Of a stretch of 30,220 nucleotides of DNA, positions 1 to 8,785 are shown in pieces. A model generated the notes under the pieces. The model was not told where the DNA came from, did not search any database, and saw only the letters and a program-made list of their open reading frames with translations. A program made the translations under genes and the position numbers. Positions within the stretch are counted from its first letter, which is position 1, and each line of letters begins with the position of its first letter. Source of the DNA: an uncultured Collinsella sp. (GTDB lineage: Bacteria > Actinomycetota > Coriobacteriia > Coriobacteriales > Coriobacteriaceae); NCBI GenBank assembly GCA_900546825.1, contig UREE01000018.1, forward strand, positions 1 through 30,220, read 5' to 3'.

Positions 1-8
1 CCAGCTAC

Positions 9-785
9 ATGAGGATCGATTCACGAAAACCGAAAGCCGCCGCCCTTTCCGCCGCTCTGACCGTGGCACTTTTGGCGGGCGCCGGCGCAACTGATGCCCA
101 CGCGGCAACACTATCCGATACGGTCGGATCTGCGCCGTCCGAGGCGACGCTGGTGCAGCCCGTCGACTACCGCGGCGACGGTTATGGCTCTATGCAGGAG
201 TGGAACGCCTCGATGGGGGCAAAGCGCGATTCCCTGGAGATGCGCGCTCAGATCATTATGAATATGTATGGCGACTATGCTACCGATGACGAGCGCGCTG
301 TGTTGCAGGGTTGCATCGACGGTGCGGGTAGCCTGTTGACGATGGGGGAAGTCGACGCCAAGTCGACCGAGCTCGACGAGCTTCGCTCCACGCTTGAGGA
401 TGCCAAGCGCGAGGCGCTCGAGGCTGCCGCAGCCGAAGCCGAGGCCGCTGAGGCCGTTCAGGCTTCGTATTACAACGCCGGCTCCGGCTCGTCTTATACG
501 TCTGCTGCGTATTACGCGAACGGCTCGGGTCTGACGCGCTCGAGCGGCGTCAATAACTATAACGGCCGCCGCGAGACTTATTACAGCAGCAACGTGTTGT
601 ATCACCACCGCACGGGCGAGTGGACGCAGGATTCCGAGGGCTTTTGGCGCGATTCCGATGGTTACTACGTCGTTGCCGCGGGCGATAAGGCCCAAGGCTC
701 TACGTTTACCGGTTCCAAGGGCGAGTGCAAGGTCTATGACTCCGGCTGCGCTGCCGGAACCACCGACTACTACACTGGCTGGTAA
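9..785 (+). CDS. secreted coiled-coil protein of unknown function
   Basis: A 258-residue exported protein. Residues 1-32 form a classical Sec signal peptide: basic start (RKPK), alanine/leucine-rich core and an AHA cleavage site near residue 32. Residues about 105-150 are rich in Glu, Ala and Lys (ELDELRSTLEDAKREALEAA) and look like a coiled coil. A Ser/Gly/Tyr-rich linker follows, then a C-terminal block of about 65 residues with many Tyr and Trp and two Cys (GECKVYDSGC), which could form a disulfide outside the cell. The C-terminal block (YYVVAAGDKAQGSTF...DSGCAAGTTDYY) is loosely reminiscent of the small 3D/RlpA-like domains on cell-wall proteins, but I cannot confirm this. The ATG is only 8 bases from the window edge, so the ribosome binding site cannot be judged and a slightly earlier start is possible. 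No neighbour indicates a role; a cell-envelope function is inference. Confidence 0.75.
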   Translation: MRIDSRKPKAAALSAALTVALLAGAGATDAHAATLSDTVGSAPSEATLVQPVDYRGDGYGSMQEWNASMGAKRDSLEMRAQIIMNMYGDYATDDERAVLQGCIDGAGSLLTMGEVDAKSTELDELRSTLEDAKREALEAAAAEAEAAEAVQASYYNAGSGSSYTSAAYYANGSGLTRSSGVNNYNGRRETYYSSNVLYHHRTGEWTQDSEGFWRDSDGYYVVAAGDKAQGSTFTGSKGECKVYDSGCAAGTTDYYTGW

Positions 786-972
786 TCTGCCATAAGCCAA
801 TAGGACATGACGGGCGGGCGTCTTTACCGAGCCTTTGGGCAACGTAAGGGCGTTCGTTTTTTGTGCGTGCTTGAGTTAACAGAGCGCTTACCGTGGCAGT
901 ACGCCGCGCATATGGGCGCGGGGCACACTAGTTCATGAGAAATAAGGTCTTTCTCTTGGAGGAAGTGGTCTT

Positions 973-1179
973 GTGAACGCTCGAGATATCGCCGTTGCCG
1001 CCGTCGCATTGGTGCTTGGTTGCCTTGGTCCTACGGCCGCGCTCATTGCGGGCATGCAGGGGTCATGCGGGGCTGCTCCAATCGTGGTTGGCGCGCTGAT
1101 TGCGGCCGCGCTGCTGGGAAGTGCGGGTGTAGTCCTTTGTCGCGACGATGAGGGCCAGGCCTCGGAGTCGCAGCTCTGA
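973..1179 (+). CDS. small two-helix membrane protein
   Basis: A 68-residue protein starting at GTG, preceded by a strong GGAGGAAG site about 8 bases upstream, which supports the start despite the small size. It has two hydrophobic segments, about residues 5-27 and 36-56, joined by a short Gly/Cys-containing loop, and a charged C-terminal tail (CRDDEGQASESQL). I do not recognise a family. It is followed 37 bases later by a clear hairpin terminator, so it is probably a single-gene transcript. The 187 bases between it and the preceding gene hold a short GC-rich hairpin (around 905-922) but no convincing promoter. Confidence 0.6.
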   Translation: MNARDIAVAAVALVLGCLGPTAALIAGMQGSCGAAPIVVGALIAAALLGSAGVVLCRDDEGQASESQL

Positions 1180-1216
1180 CCGTCGGGACATCGACTACTG
1201 GTTATAGATGAAGATG

Positions 1217-1253
1217 AAAGCCGCCGTAAGGGGAGTGCCCTTGCGGCGGCTTT
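1217..1253 (+). terminator. intrinsic terminator after the small membrane protein gene
   Basis: A 16-bp stem (AAAGCCGCCGTAAGGG against its complement with one G-U pair), a short GAGTG loop and a T-containing tail. The minus-strand gene ending at 1287 converges on it, so it may work in both directions. Confidence 0.8.
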
Positions 1254-1286
1254 GCTGTTGAGTCTGTTGACGTGGTGAGTCGGGCG

Positions 1287-2201
1287 CTACCAGCTTGCCT
1301 CGATATCGCGAATGCGCTGATAGAGCCATTCGTTCTGCGGTGCCTGGATATCGTGCTTGGCCGCCAGACGGCAGATGGTGCCGGCGAACTCCTCGACCTC
1401 GGTTTTGCGCCGCGCGACGCGGTCTTGCGCCATCGAGGGCATGCCGGCGGGATCGATTCCTTCGATGAGGTGCACCATCTGCGTCAGGTCTGCCTCGGTC
1501 AGCTCAACGCCCTCGGCGTTGGCGACCGCAAGCGTTTCGCGCATGGCGGAAACAAGGCAGCGACGCTGCTCGGAGCCCGGCTCCGTGGCGCTTCCGTACG
1601 TGCCGCCGTAGGCCATGCAGGTCTGGTTGATGCCGTCGTTGAGCATGAGTTTGGCCCACATGCGGTGCGCAATGTCGCTCTCGACGGTGTGTGCGATGCC
1701 GCAGCGCGTGTAGAGCTCGTCGATTGCGGTGATGGCTGCGGGATCCGTACCGGCCGCCGCGCCAAAGCGGATTTCGCCCGTGTTGGTAAAGGTGAGCTCT
1801 CCGTTGAGAAACACAGCGTCCATGCCCTGGCAAATACCAAGAACGGTATGCTCCCAGCCAAAGCGCTCGGCAATCTTTTGCTCGCTCGTGATACCGTTGC
1901 ACAGCGACGCGATCAGCGTGTCGGGTCCCACGACGCTTTCCAGGGTTTTGAGCGCCACATCGAGCCCGGTTGTCTTGACCGTGAGGATGACCAGGTCGAC
2001 GGGCGTCGCCTCGCTCGCGCGGACGGACTTGAGCGCGCAGGGCTTGCCGTTGACGGTGAGCGCATCACCCGCGTGGCGCTCAAAGCGCGCGTCGTCCATA
2101 ACGTATTCGACGGCGTCATTGCCGAGCGCTTAGGTGATCATGCTGCCGTAGAGCAGGCCCACGCCGCCCTTGCCGATGAAGGCGACCTTGTTGATCTGCA
2201 T
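1287..2201 (-). pseudogene. 2-dehydropantoate 2-reductase family gene interrupted by an in-frame stop
   Basis: Read from ATG 2201 the frame encodes a 304-codon ketopantoate reductase (ApbA/PanE) family protein: an N-terminal Rossmann start with GKGGVG at codons 10-15, and a C-terminal helical domain with the conserved Lys (WAKLMLNDGINQTC) and the PSMAQD motif near the end. Codon 24 is TAA (2130-2132), in the same frame as the rest of the protein; CAA or CAG (Gln) is the likely ancestral codon, a single C-to-T change. A good GGAGATG-type site precedes ATG 2201. Re-initiation at ATG 2099 would give 270 residues without the NADPH-binding glycine loop and without a ribosome binding site, so activity is doubtful. 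The family includes pantothenate synthesis enzymes and catabolic hydroxyacid dehydrogenases; which one this was cannot be told. It lies downstream of a cyclase-family gene, with a terminator between them. Confidence 0.8.
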
Positions 2202-2215
2202 GTGAATCATCTCCC

Positions 2216-2246
2216 CATAAAAAGGCGCCCGCGTATGGGGCGCCTG
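2216..2246 (-). terminator. intrinsic terminator after the cyclase-family gene
   Basis: On the minus strand AGGCGCCC, a short loop, GGGCGCCT and then TTTTT form a canonical terminator. It ends only about 15 bases before the start codon of the interrupted reductase gene, leaving almost no room for a separate promoter for that gene. Confidence 0.8.
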
Positions 2247-2318
2247 ATGGATTGTATGCCGCCGGGCCATGTCGCGTGCACCGGATGGCCGTATTTAGAA
2301 GAACAAACGCATGGGAAC

Positions 2319-3089
2319 TTATGACGCGGGGCAGACCGCAAAGACACGTGTGGGATATCCGACGCCATCACGCACCTTGGGGAAGGTGCAGAAGATGACG
2401 GCGCCCGTGGCGGGAAGCTCGTCTAGATGGTCCATGACCTCGATCTGATAGCGGTCGACCGAGAGGATGTACTGTTCGCCGGGGTAGGGGTAGGCGTCCT
2501 CACGCGTGGTCACGCTCGCCGGGTCGGTGTCAGCCGGCTCGTGGCCGATGGCGCCGATGTCGCGCTCTTCAACGAGCCACTTGATGGCGCCGAGGTCCCA
2601 GCCGGGGTAGTGGGGCTGGCCGTCCTCGTCCTTGTTCTCGAGGTCGGCGAGCTTGGACCAGTCGGAGCGGAAGGCGACGAAAGCGTCCTCGGGAATGCGA
2701 CCGTGCTCATCCTCCCAGGCTTTGAGGTCCTCGATGGTCAGGATAAAGTCGGGATTCGCGGCGCACTCCTCATGCTTGTCGATCACGCAGAGCGGATGCA
2801 TAAACTCGATGGGTTCAATCTCTCCAAGGGAACGACCCTCGACATGGAAGTGGCGCGGCGCGTCGACGTGGGTGCCGTACTGCGAGGCGACCGAATACTG
2901 GAAGCAACGCATGGGCGCGAGCATGTCCTCGGGCGTGCCGGGCAGGTAGTCGAAGAGCTTGGTGGACTCAAATGGCTTAAAGCCAAACCAGTGCGGGGTG
3001 TCGCATGAGAGCGTGTGGGTGAGGTCGACCCAGCGATAATCGTTGCTTTTGAGCTGGGAGGCGAGGTTCCAAAGGTCGAGCGCGGGCAT
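2319..3089 (-). CDS. cyclase-family hydrolase (KynB/isatin hydrolase-like)
   Basis: A 256-residue protein of the putative cyclase family (PF04199), which includes bacterial kynurenine formamidase and isatin hydrolase; these are metal-dependent hydrolases of amide or ring bonds. The diagnostic motif HVDAPRHF (H-x-D-x-P-x-H-F) that binds the metal is near residues 75-82, and a second family segment (ETDP-like GHEPADTDPAS) lies near 185. It has no signal peptide and should be cytosolic. The ATG at 3089 follows AAAGGAG at good spacing. A terminator follows it directly. Nothing nearby suggests tryptophan breakdown, so the substrate is open; a naming as kynurenine formamidase would be over-interpretation. 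Confidence 0.8.
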   Translation of the reverse strand: MPALDLWNLASQLKSNDYRWVDLTHTLSCDTPHWFGFKPFESTKLFDYLPGTPEDMLAPMRCFQYSVASQYGTHVDAPRHFHVEGRSLGEIEPIEFMHPLCVIDKHEECAANPDFILTIEDLKAWEDEHGRIPEDAFVAFRSDWSKLADLENKDEDGQPHYPGWDLGAIKWLVEERDIGAIGHEPADTDPASVTTREDAYPYPGEQYILSVDRYQIEVMDHLDELPATGAVIFCTFPKVRDGVGYPTRVFAVCPAS

Positions 3090-3252
3090 GGGCGGCTCCT
3101 TTCATCGGGCTTTTTGCTGATGTTAAAGCGGTGCCGTGACAGCTCGATTTCTGCTGCGTTACGATACGTTCTCGATTGCGATTCCACGATGTTTCGGCCG
3201 CGTGACCATTGTGTTTCGCCTTGCCGGGGCGCTGATGGCGAAAGGAGGGGCC

Positions 3253-4443
3253 GTGCAATATCGCGTTGACCCCAAAAGTGGTAACCGAATATCCGCTCTG
3301 GGTCTGGGCTGCATGAGATTTCCCGGTGCGCCGGGACACCCCGATGCGAAGACAGCCGATGCCATCATTTCCCGTGCGGTGGAGCAGGGGATTAATTATC
3401 TGGATACCGCGTATCTCTATCCCGGTAACGAGGTGTGCGTGGGCGCCTCACTTGAGCGCTTGGGGCTGCGCGACCGGGTGTTGCTGGCGACTAAGTTGCC
3501 GCACGCTTCGTGCAAGTGCGCGGAGGATTTCGACCGGTTTTTCGACGAACAACTGCGCCGCCTGCGGACCGATCATATCGACTATTACCTTATGCACAAC
3601 ATTACCTCGCCCGCCCAGTGGGAACGCGTGGTGGCGTTGGGTATCGAGGACTGGATTGCGCACCAAAAGGCTGCGGGGCGTATTCGCCAGATAGGTTTTT
3701 CGTATCACGGCAGTGCGGCGGACTTCCTGACGATGCTCGACGCGTATGACTGGGATTTTTGCCAGATTCAGTACAACTACGCTGGAGAGCGCTACCAAGC
3801 GGGAACGGCGGGACTTATAGCAGCCGCCGAGCGCGGGCTCGCGGTGTTTGTGATGGAACCGCTTTTGGGCGGACGCCTGGCGGGCAAGCTGCCTCCGCGG
3901 GCCCGCGCCGTGCTCGATGACGCCCGTGACCCGCATTTGCGCACTCCTGCCGCCTGGGGACTTTCGTGGGTGTGGAACCATCCTCAGGTCACGATGCTGC
4001 TTTCGGGCATGACCGATACCGCACAGGTGGACGAGAACGCGGCATTGGCGGATCGCGCACTTCCGAATTCGATGACGACAGAGCAGCTCGACACCATCGC
4101 ACGTGTGCTGGGAGAGTTTGAGAAATCGAATCGCGTGCCCTGTACGGGGTGCGGCTACTGCATGCCGTGCCCCAAGGGCATCAATATTCCCGGCTGCTTT
4201 GGCGCCTACAACGCGAGCTACGCGCATAGTTGGTTTACGGGGCTGTCTCAGTACTTTACGGCGAGTGCGGTGCGAACGAACGAGCCCAAGCTGGCGAGCA
4301 ATTGCGTCAAGTGCGGCAAATGCGCACGTCACTGCCCGCAGCACATCGATATTCCCGAGCGTCTCGACGATGTGCGCCGACGTTTCCAGCCTGGCCCCGT
4401 AACGGCTGCGCTTAAAGCCTTTTGCAAAACGCGCTCCTCATGA
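3253..4443 (+). CDS. aldo/keto reductase with C-terminal 4Fe-4S ferredoxin domain
   Basis: A 396-residue two-domain oxidoreductase. Residues 1-280 form an aldo/keto reductase barrel with the catalytic tetrad visible: Asp51 and a Tyr in DTAYLYPG (51-58), Lys81 (ATK) and His115 (YYLMH). Residues 297-307 (CTGCGYCMPC) and 351-361 (CVKCGKCARHC) are two cysteine clusters that would bind 4Fe-4S centres. This architecture is common in anaerobes, where it probably couples a redox reaction to ferredoxin-like electron transfer; the substrate is unknown. The frame is open upstream to 3136, but GTG 3253 has AAAGGAGGGG immediately upstream and starts at the family's usual N-terminus, so I chose it. It diverges from the cyclase-family gene across about 160 bases. 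Confidence 0.88.
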   Translation: MQYRVDPKSGNRISALGLGCMRFPGAPGHPDAKTADAIISRAVEQGINYLDTAYLYPGNEVCVGASLERLGLRDRVLLATKLPHASCKCAEDFDRFFDEQLRRLRTDHIDYYLMHNITSPAQWERVVALGIEDWIAHQKAAGRIRQIGFSYHGSAADFLTMLDAYDWDFCQIQYNYAGERYQAGTAGLIAAAERGLAVFVMEPLLGGRLAGKLPPRARAVLDDARDPHLRTPAAWGLSWVWNHPQVTMLLSGMTDTAQVDENAALADRALPNSMTTEQLDTIARVLGEFEKSNRVPCTGCGYCMPCPKGINIPGCFGAYNASYAHSWFTGLSQYFTASAVRTNEPKLASNCVKCGKCARHCPQHIDIPERLDDVRRRFQPGPVTAALKAFCKTRSS

Positions 4444-4455
4444 CCCTTTTATAAC

Positions 4456-4518
4456 TTGCGGTGGAATACGGTCTGTTTGCGCCAAAATAAGGCACCAATA
4501 GACCGTATTTCACCGCAA
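4456..4518. repeat. 63-nt near-perfect intergenic palindrome
   Basis: Two 19-nt arms (4456-4474 and 4500-4518, TTGCGGTGGAATACGGTCT against its reverse complement, one mismatch) flank a 25-nt loop containing CCAAAATAAGGC. There is no T-run after the stem, so it is not a standard terminator. It sits 13 bases after the aldo/keto reductase stop and 20 bases before the nfo start. It is comparable in size and location with the 64-nt palindrome at 13223-13286 and may be a dispersed REP-like element. Confidence 0.75.
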
Positions 4519-4538
4519 CTGATGAGGGGGAGCTGGAG

Positions 4539-5405
4539 ATGCTAACGATTGGGTGTCATCTTTCGACGACGAAGGGCTATCGGGCAATGGGGGAGACGGC
4601 GCTGTCCATTGGCGCCAATACCTTTGCGTTCTTCACGCGCAACCCGCGCGGCGGCAAGGCGAAAGACCTTGATATGGATGATGTGGCGGCCCTGCGCGAG
4701 CTTATGGAGCAAAACGATTTTGGCCCGCTTGTGGCTCATGCTCCGTATACCTATAACCCCTGTTCGGCTAAAGAGCGGGCGCGCGAGTTTGCCTTGGAGG
4801 CAATGGCCGAGGACTTGCAGCGTCTGGAAGCACTGCCCGGCAACTACTACAACTTCCACCCCGGTGCGCATGTGGGGCAGGGCTCCGACGCCGGCATTCA
4901 GATGATTGTCGACACGCTGTGCCAGGTGATGTTTGAGGGACAGCAGACGACGGTATTGCTCGAGACCATGGCGGGCAAGGGCACCGAGGTGGGCCGTAGC
5001 TTTGAAGAACTGGCGTGCATTATCGAGGGCGTTGCCGCCAAGCGCCCAGAGCTGTCCGATAAGCTGGGCGTTTGTTTGGACACCTGCCATGTGAGCGATG
5101 CCGGCTACGACATCATCCGTGATCTGGACGGCGTACTCGACGAGTTCGACCGCGTGGTGGGTATCGATCGCTTGCGTGCCGTACACATCAACGATTCGAA
5201 GAACCCTTGTGGCGCCCATAAAGATCGTCACGAGTGCATCGGCAAGGGATACCTTGGCAGCGAGGAATTTGGTGGCGGTATGCAGGTTATGCAGAATATT
5301 GTATCGAATGTCCGCTTGCGCGCATTGCCATTCATTTTGGAGACACCGAACGAACTTGCAGGTTATGCGGCTGAAATCAAACTGTTAAGGTCATTGCAGC
5401 AGTAA
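4539..5405 (+). CDS. nfo: endonuclease IV (deoxyribonuclease IV)
   Basis: A 288-residue apurinic/apyrimidinic endonuclease of the Nfo family, which cuts DNA 5' of abasic sites in base excision repair using three zinc ions. Family signatures are present in order: IGCHLSTTKG at the N-terminus, NFHPGAHVG, LLETMAGKGTEVG, GVCLDTCHVSDAGYD, AVHINDSKNPCGAHKDRHE and PFILETPN; the His, Glu and Asp residues in these blocks are the zinc ligands. The length is normal for the family (about 280). The ATG follows GAGGGGGAGC. The upstream palindrome lies between it and the aldo/keto reductase gene, so read-through expression may be affected by it. Downstream comes a promoter for the ABC importer operon. Confidence 0.93.
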   Translation: MLTIGCHLSTTKGYRAMGETALSIGANTFAFFTRNPRGGKAKDLDMDDVAALRELMEQNDFGPLVAHAPYTYNPCSAKERAREFALEAMAEDLQRLEALPGNYYNFHPGAHVGQGSDAGIQMIVDTLCQVMFEGQQTTVLLETMAGKGTEVGRSFEELACIIEGVAAKRPELSDKLGVCLDTCHVSDAGYDIIRDLDGVLDEFDRVVGIDRLRAVHINDSKNPCGAHKDRHECIGKGYLGSEEFGGGMQVMQNIVSNVRLRALPFILETPNELAGYAAEIKLLRSLQQ

Positions 5406-5466
5406 TGACTGTCATAAAGTGGAGTGTTCCATTCACGTTATGGGTTTGTTTCAATCAGTTTTCTGA

Positions 5467-5495
5467 TTGCAGATTCTTCCAAGCGGGTGCATAAT
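5467..5495 (+). promoter_or_regulatory. candidate sigma-70-type promoter for the amino acid importer
   Basis: TTGCAG, a 17-base spacer and CATAAT (five of six matches to TATAAT), about 57 bases upstream of the binding-protein start. Confidence 0.5.
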
Positions 5496-5552
5496 AACCC
5501 ACAGTTTTTGCAGACCTCTGAATCACGTGGGGTCATTGGAAGGAGACTGATT

Positions 5553-6413
5553 ATGAAGCTGAAGAAGCTTGGCGCATTTGCCGCCACGGGTGCTATGGCG
5601 CTCGCCCTCGCTCTGACGGGCTGCGGCTCGTCCAACGCCACCTCTGGTTCTGATGCCGGTTCCAGCAGCTCTGACGACGCGAAGGTCGAGAAGGTCGATG
5701 GCTCCAAGGAGTACGCGCTCGTCAAGGACGGTACGCTGACCGTCGGCACCTCTGCCGAGTACGCTCCGTTTGAGTACAAGGATGACAACGGCGACTACCA
5801 GGGCTTTGACCTTGAGCTCATCAAGGCTATCGGTGACAAGCTGGGTCTGGATGTCGAGTACGTCAACAACGACTTCGACACGCTCGTCCCCGGCGTTGCT
5901 TCGGGCGCCAAGTACGACGTCGCCATCGCGGCTATCACCGACACTCCCGAGCGTGAGAAGGAAGTTACTTTCTCCGATTCCTACTACATGGACGATCAGG
6001 CTATCGTGACCAAGGTCGATAACACCGACATCACGGCCGACAACTACAGCGAGAAGCTCAACAACGCTGACGCTACCATCATCGTCCAGTCTGGATCGAC
6101 CGCCGAAGCCTTTGCCCAGGAGAACTTCCCCAAGGCCAAGATCGTCCCCTACAAGGATGCTACCGAGTGCTTCAGCGCCTTGCAGTCCGATAAGGGTGAC
6201 GCCGTAGTCACCAACCGCTCCGTTGCCAGCCAGCTGACCGCCGAGCAGTTCAACACCTGCCAGACCATCAAGCAGATTAGCACCGGCGAGGAGTACGCCA
6301 TCGCCATCAACCAGGGCAATACCAAGCTCAAGGACGACATCAACCAGGCTATCAAGGACCTGACCGACGACGGTACCGTTGACGCCCTCATGGCTAAGTA
6401 CAACATCAAGTAA
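5553..6413 (+). CDS. amino acid ABC transporter substrate-binding lipoprotein
   Basis: A 286-residue binding protein of the SBP_bac_3 family, which captures polar amino acids outside the membrane for an ABC importer. Residues 1-24 are a lipoprotein signal peptide with lipobox LTGC (Cys24); a Ser/Asp-rich linker follows. The two-lobed domain begins with LTVGTSAEYAPFEY and GFDLELIKAIGDKLG, typical of the glutamine/arginine/cystine-type binders, and carries YDVAIAAITDTPER. The frame is open upstream to 5424, but ATG 5553 follows GGAAGGAG at good spacing and starts the signal peptide. It is the first gene of a three-gene set; a hairpin after it is likely to keep its level above that of the permease. 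Confidence 0.92.
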   Translation: MKLKKLGAFAATGAMALALALTGCGSSNATSGSDAGSSSSDDAKVEKVDGSKEYALVKDGTLTVGTSAEYAPFEYKDDNGDYQGFDLELIKAIGDKLGLDVEYVNNDFDTLVPGVASGAKYDVAIAAITDTPEREKEVTFSDSYYMDDQAIVTKVDNTDITADNYSEKLNNADATIIVQSGSTAEAFAQENFPKAKIVPYKDATECFSALQSDKGDAVVTNRSVASQLTAEQFNTCQTIKQISTGEEYAIAINQGNTKLKDDINQAIKDLTDDGTVDALMAKYNIK

Positions 6414-6434
6414 ATTAATGCTTGATTGCGTGCG

Positions 6435-6464
6435 GGCCCTTTCCGTTTTGCGGAGAGGGCCTTT
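6435..6464 (+). terminator. hairpin between binding protein and permease genes (partial terminator)
   Basis: An 11-bp stem (GGCCCTTTCCG with one G-U pair), small loop and short T-run, 22 bases after the binding-protein stop. Such hairpins inside ABC importer operons typically reduce transcription of the membrane and ATPase genes. Confidence 0.6.
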
Positions 6465-6529
6465 GCGCTTCTCTCGACGGACCGCGTTTCCGTCTTGTTT
6501 TGCCGGCAACTTCTACGATAGGAGCCACC

Positions 6530-7891
6530 TTGTCTCGATTGAACAAAGGGGCCACGGAGCAGCGTTTTTCACTGTCCGCCTTGCTCCAAAAGCTAGCCTG
6601 CGTCATGGCCGTGGCGCTCGCGCTGGTGTGCGCGGGGGCATATGCGCCCACGACCGCCCAGGCGCTTGAGACCGCAAAGATTACCGCCCGACCCAACACC
6701 GGTTCGGGCAGCGCTGTGGTCGGCGGCACCGAGACGCGCATTACCTGGGAAGTTCAGGCCGATGCCGACGAGGAGCTGAGCGGTCTTTCGCTGACGTTTG
6801 TCGACGGCGCGACGTTTGGTACCGATGACACGCGATTGACGATGCTCTCGGGCGAGGACCTCATGGACCGTACGCCCATGAAGCCCACGTGCAAGGCCGA
6901 TGGCCAGACGCTCAAGATCGACTTTGGCGAGACGGCGCCTGCCGGCGGCTTTTTCCGTGTCGAGGTTTACGGCGTGACGTTCCCCGTCGAGGGCGGCGAC
7001 GAGGCCTTTAGCGGAACCTACATCTTGGCTGACGGCTCGACCAAGAAGATCTCCAAGATTCCGTCGGTGGAGATCAAGGGCGTGACGGCATTCGATAACT
7101 TCCTGGCCGACCTTAAGGAGCAGCCGTGGATCGAGGCGTGGAACTCAAATATGTTCCTCCGCCTGTTCCTGAACCCGGTTATTTTGGTCCAGAGCCTGCC
7201 GATCGTCTTCAAGGGCTTCCTCATGTCGCTCTCGATCGTGCTTGTGGCGTTCCCGTTGGCAATTCCCTTCGGTTTTGCGTTGTCGCTCATGCGCATCTCC
7301 AAGTCGCGCATCCTGCGCTGCCTTGCCGGCATCTACGTGAATATCATCCGCGGCACGCCGGCGTTCCTGCAGATCTATATCGCGTTCTTTGGCCTGCCAC
7401 TGGCCGGCGTCAAGGTGGATGATTATGTCCTGGGCGTCATCGTCATGGCCATGAACTCGTCTGCGTATCTGTGCGAGATCTTCCGTGCCGGTATTCAGTC
7501 GATTCCTAAGGGTCAAAACGAGGCTGCTCGCTCGCTGGGCATGAATGCCTTCCAGACACTACTCTACGTTATGATTCCGCAGACGTTCCGCAATGTTCTG
7601 CCTACGTTGACCAGCGAGTTTATCCTGCTCTACAAGGATACGTCGCTGCTCGCCGCCGTGGGCGTGGTCGAGATCGTCATGAACGCCCGTACCATCGTGG
7701 CCACGACGGGCTCCATTACGCCGTATGTGGTTGCCGCCCTGTTCTATCTGGTTATTACCCTGCCGCTTGCGCGCTTGGTGAGCGGTCTTGAGGCGAGGCT
7801 TTTGGGGACGACCGAGACCAAGAAAAAGCGTCCCAACAAGAGCGCTGGGCAGGTTGTCGCCACGCCCGCCGATCATATCGCCGGTCTGTAA
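6530..7891 (+). CDS. amino acid ABC transporter permease with secreted N-terminal domain
   Basis: A 453-residue protein made of two parts. The C-terminal part (about 205-430) is a HisM/GlnP-type permease domain with several membrane helices and the EAA loop (EAARSLGMNAFQTLLYVMIPQ region) that contacts the ATPase. The N-terminal part has a signal-peptide-like segment (about 20-45, ending TTAQA) followed by about 140 residues of beta-rich, Asp/Gly/Thr-rich sequence (about 46-185) with no membrane segment, which should sit outside the cell. Ordinary permeases of this family are 210-250 residues and lack this domain. TTG 6530 is chosen because GGAG lies 6 bases before it and the signal peptide then starts correctly; the frame is open further upstream to 6422. 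The ATPase gene follows 12 bases downstream. Confidence 0.85.
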   Translation: MSRLNKGATEQRFSLSALLQKLACVMAVALALVCAGAYAPTTAQALETAKITARPNTGSGSAVVGGTETRITWEVQADADEELSGLSLTFVDGATFGTDDTRLTMLSGEDLMDRTPMKPTCKADGQTLKIDFGETAPAGGFFRVEVYGVTFPVEGGDEAFSGTYILADGSTKKISKIPSVEIKGVTAFDNFLADLKEQPWIEAWNSNMFLRLFLNPVILVQSLPIVFKGFLMSLSIVLVAFPLAIPFGFALSLMRISKSRILRCLAGIYVNIIRGTPAFLQIYIAFFGLPLAGVKVDDYVLGVIVMAMNSSAYLCEIFRAGIQSIPKGQNEAARSLGMNAFQTLLYVMIPQTFRNVLPTLTSEFILLYKDTSLLAAVGVVEIVMNARTIVATTGSITPYVVAALFYLVITLPLARLVSGLEARLLGTTETKKKRPNKSAGQVVATPADHIAGL

Positions 7892-7903
7892 GGAGGTCCT
7901 GGC

Positions 7904-8653
<750 letters not shown>

Positions 8654-8681
8654 CGGCGCCTCGAGGTTGTCGATATAACAA

Positions 8682-8715
8682 ACGGGGACCGGATATGTAT
8701 CCGGCCCCGTTTTTG
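8682..8715 (+). terminator. intrinsic terminator of the ABC importer operon
   Basis: ACGGGG and CCGGATA arms pair across a two-base loop with a single bulge, followed by TTTTTG. The convergent flavodoxin gene ends at 8786, so it may also stop minus-strand transcripts. Confidence 0.8.
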
Positions 8716-8785
8716 TTTGGGCATGAGCGACTGTTGTTGTGCGGTGCTCGGCTGTCAGCTGCTTTGAGACTTTATGCCGGCTTCG

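Noticed and set aside
1272..2324. A 350-codon plus-strand frame opposite the broken reductase gene
   Set aside because: The minus strand carries clear reductase motifs through the whole stretch; the plus frame has none and no start signal.
3136..3252. A 39-residue N-terminal extension of the aldo/keto reductase
   Set aside because: The AAAGGAGGGG site precedes GTG 3253 and family proteins start there; the upstream part reads like intergenic sequence.
5523..6509. A 328-codon minus-strand frame opposite the binding protein
   Set aside because: Val/Leu/Gly/Asp-rich mirror of the lipoprotein gene; no domain and no ribosome binding site.
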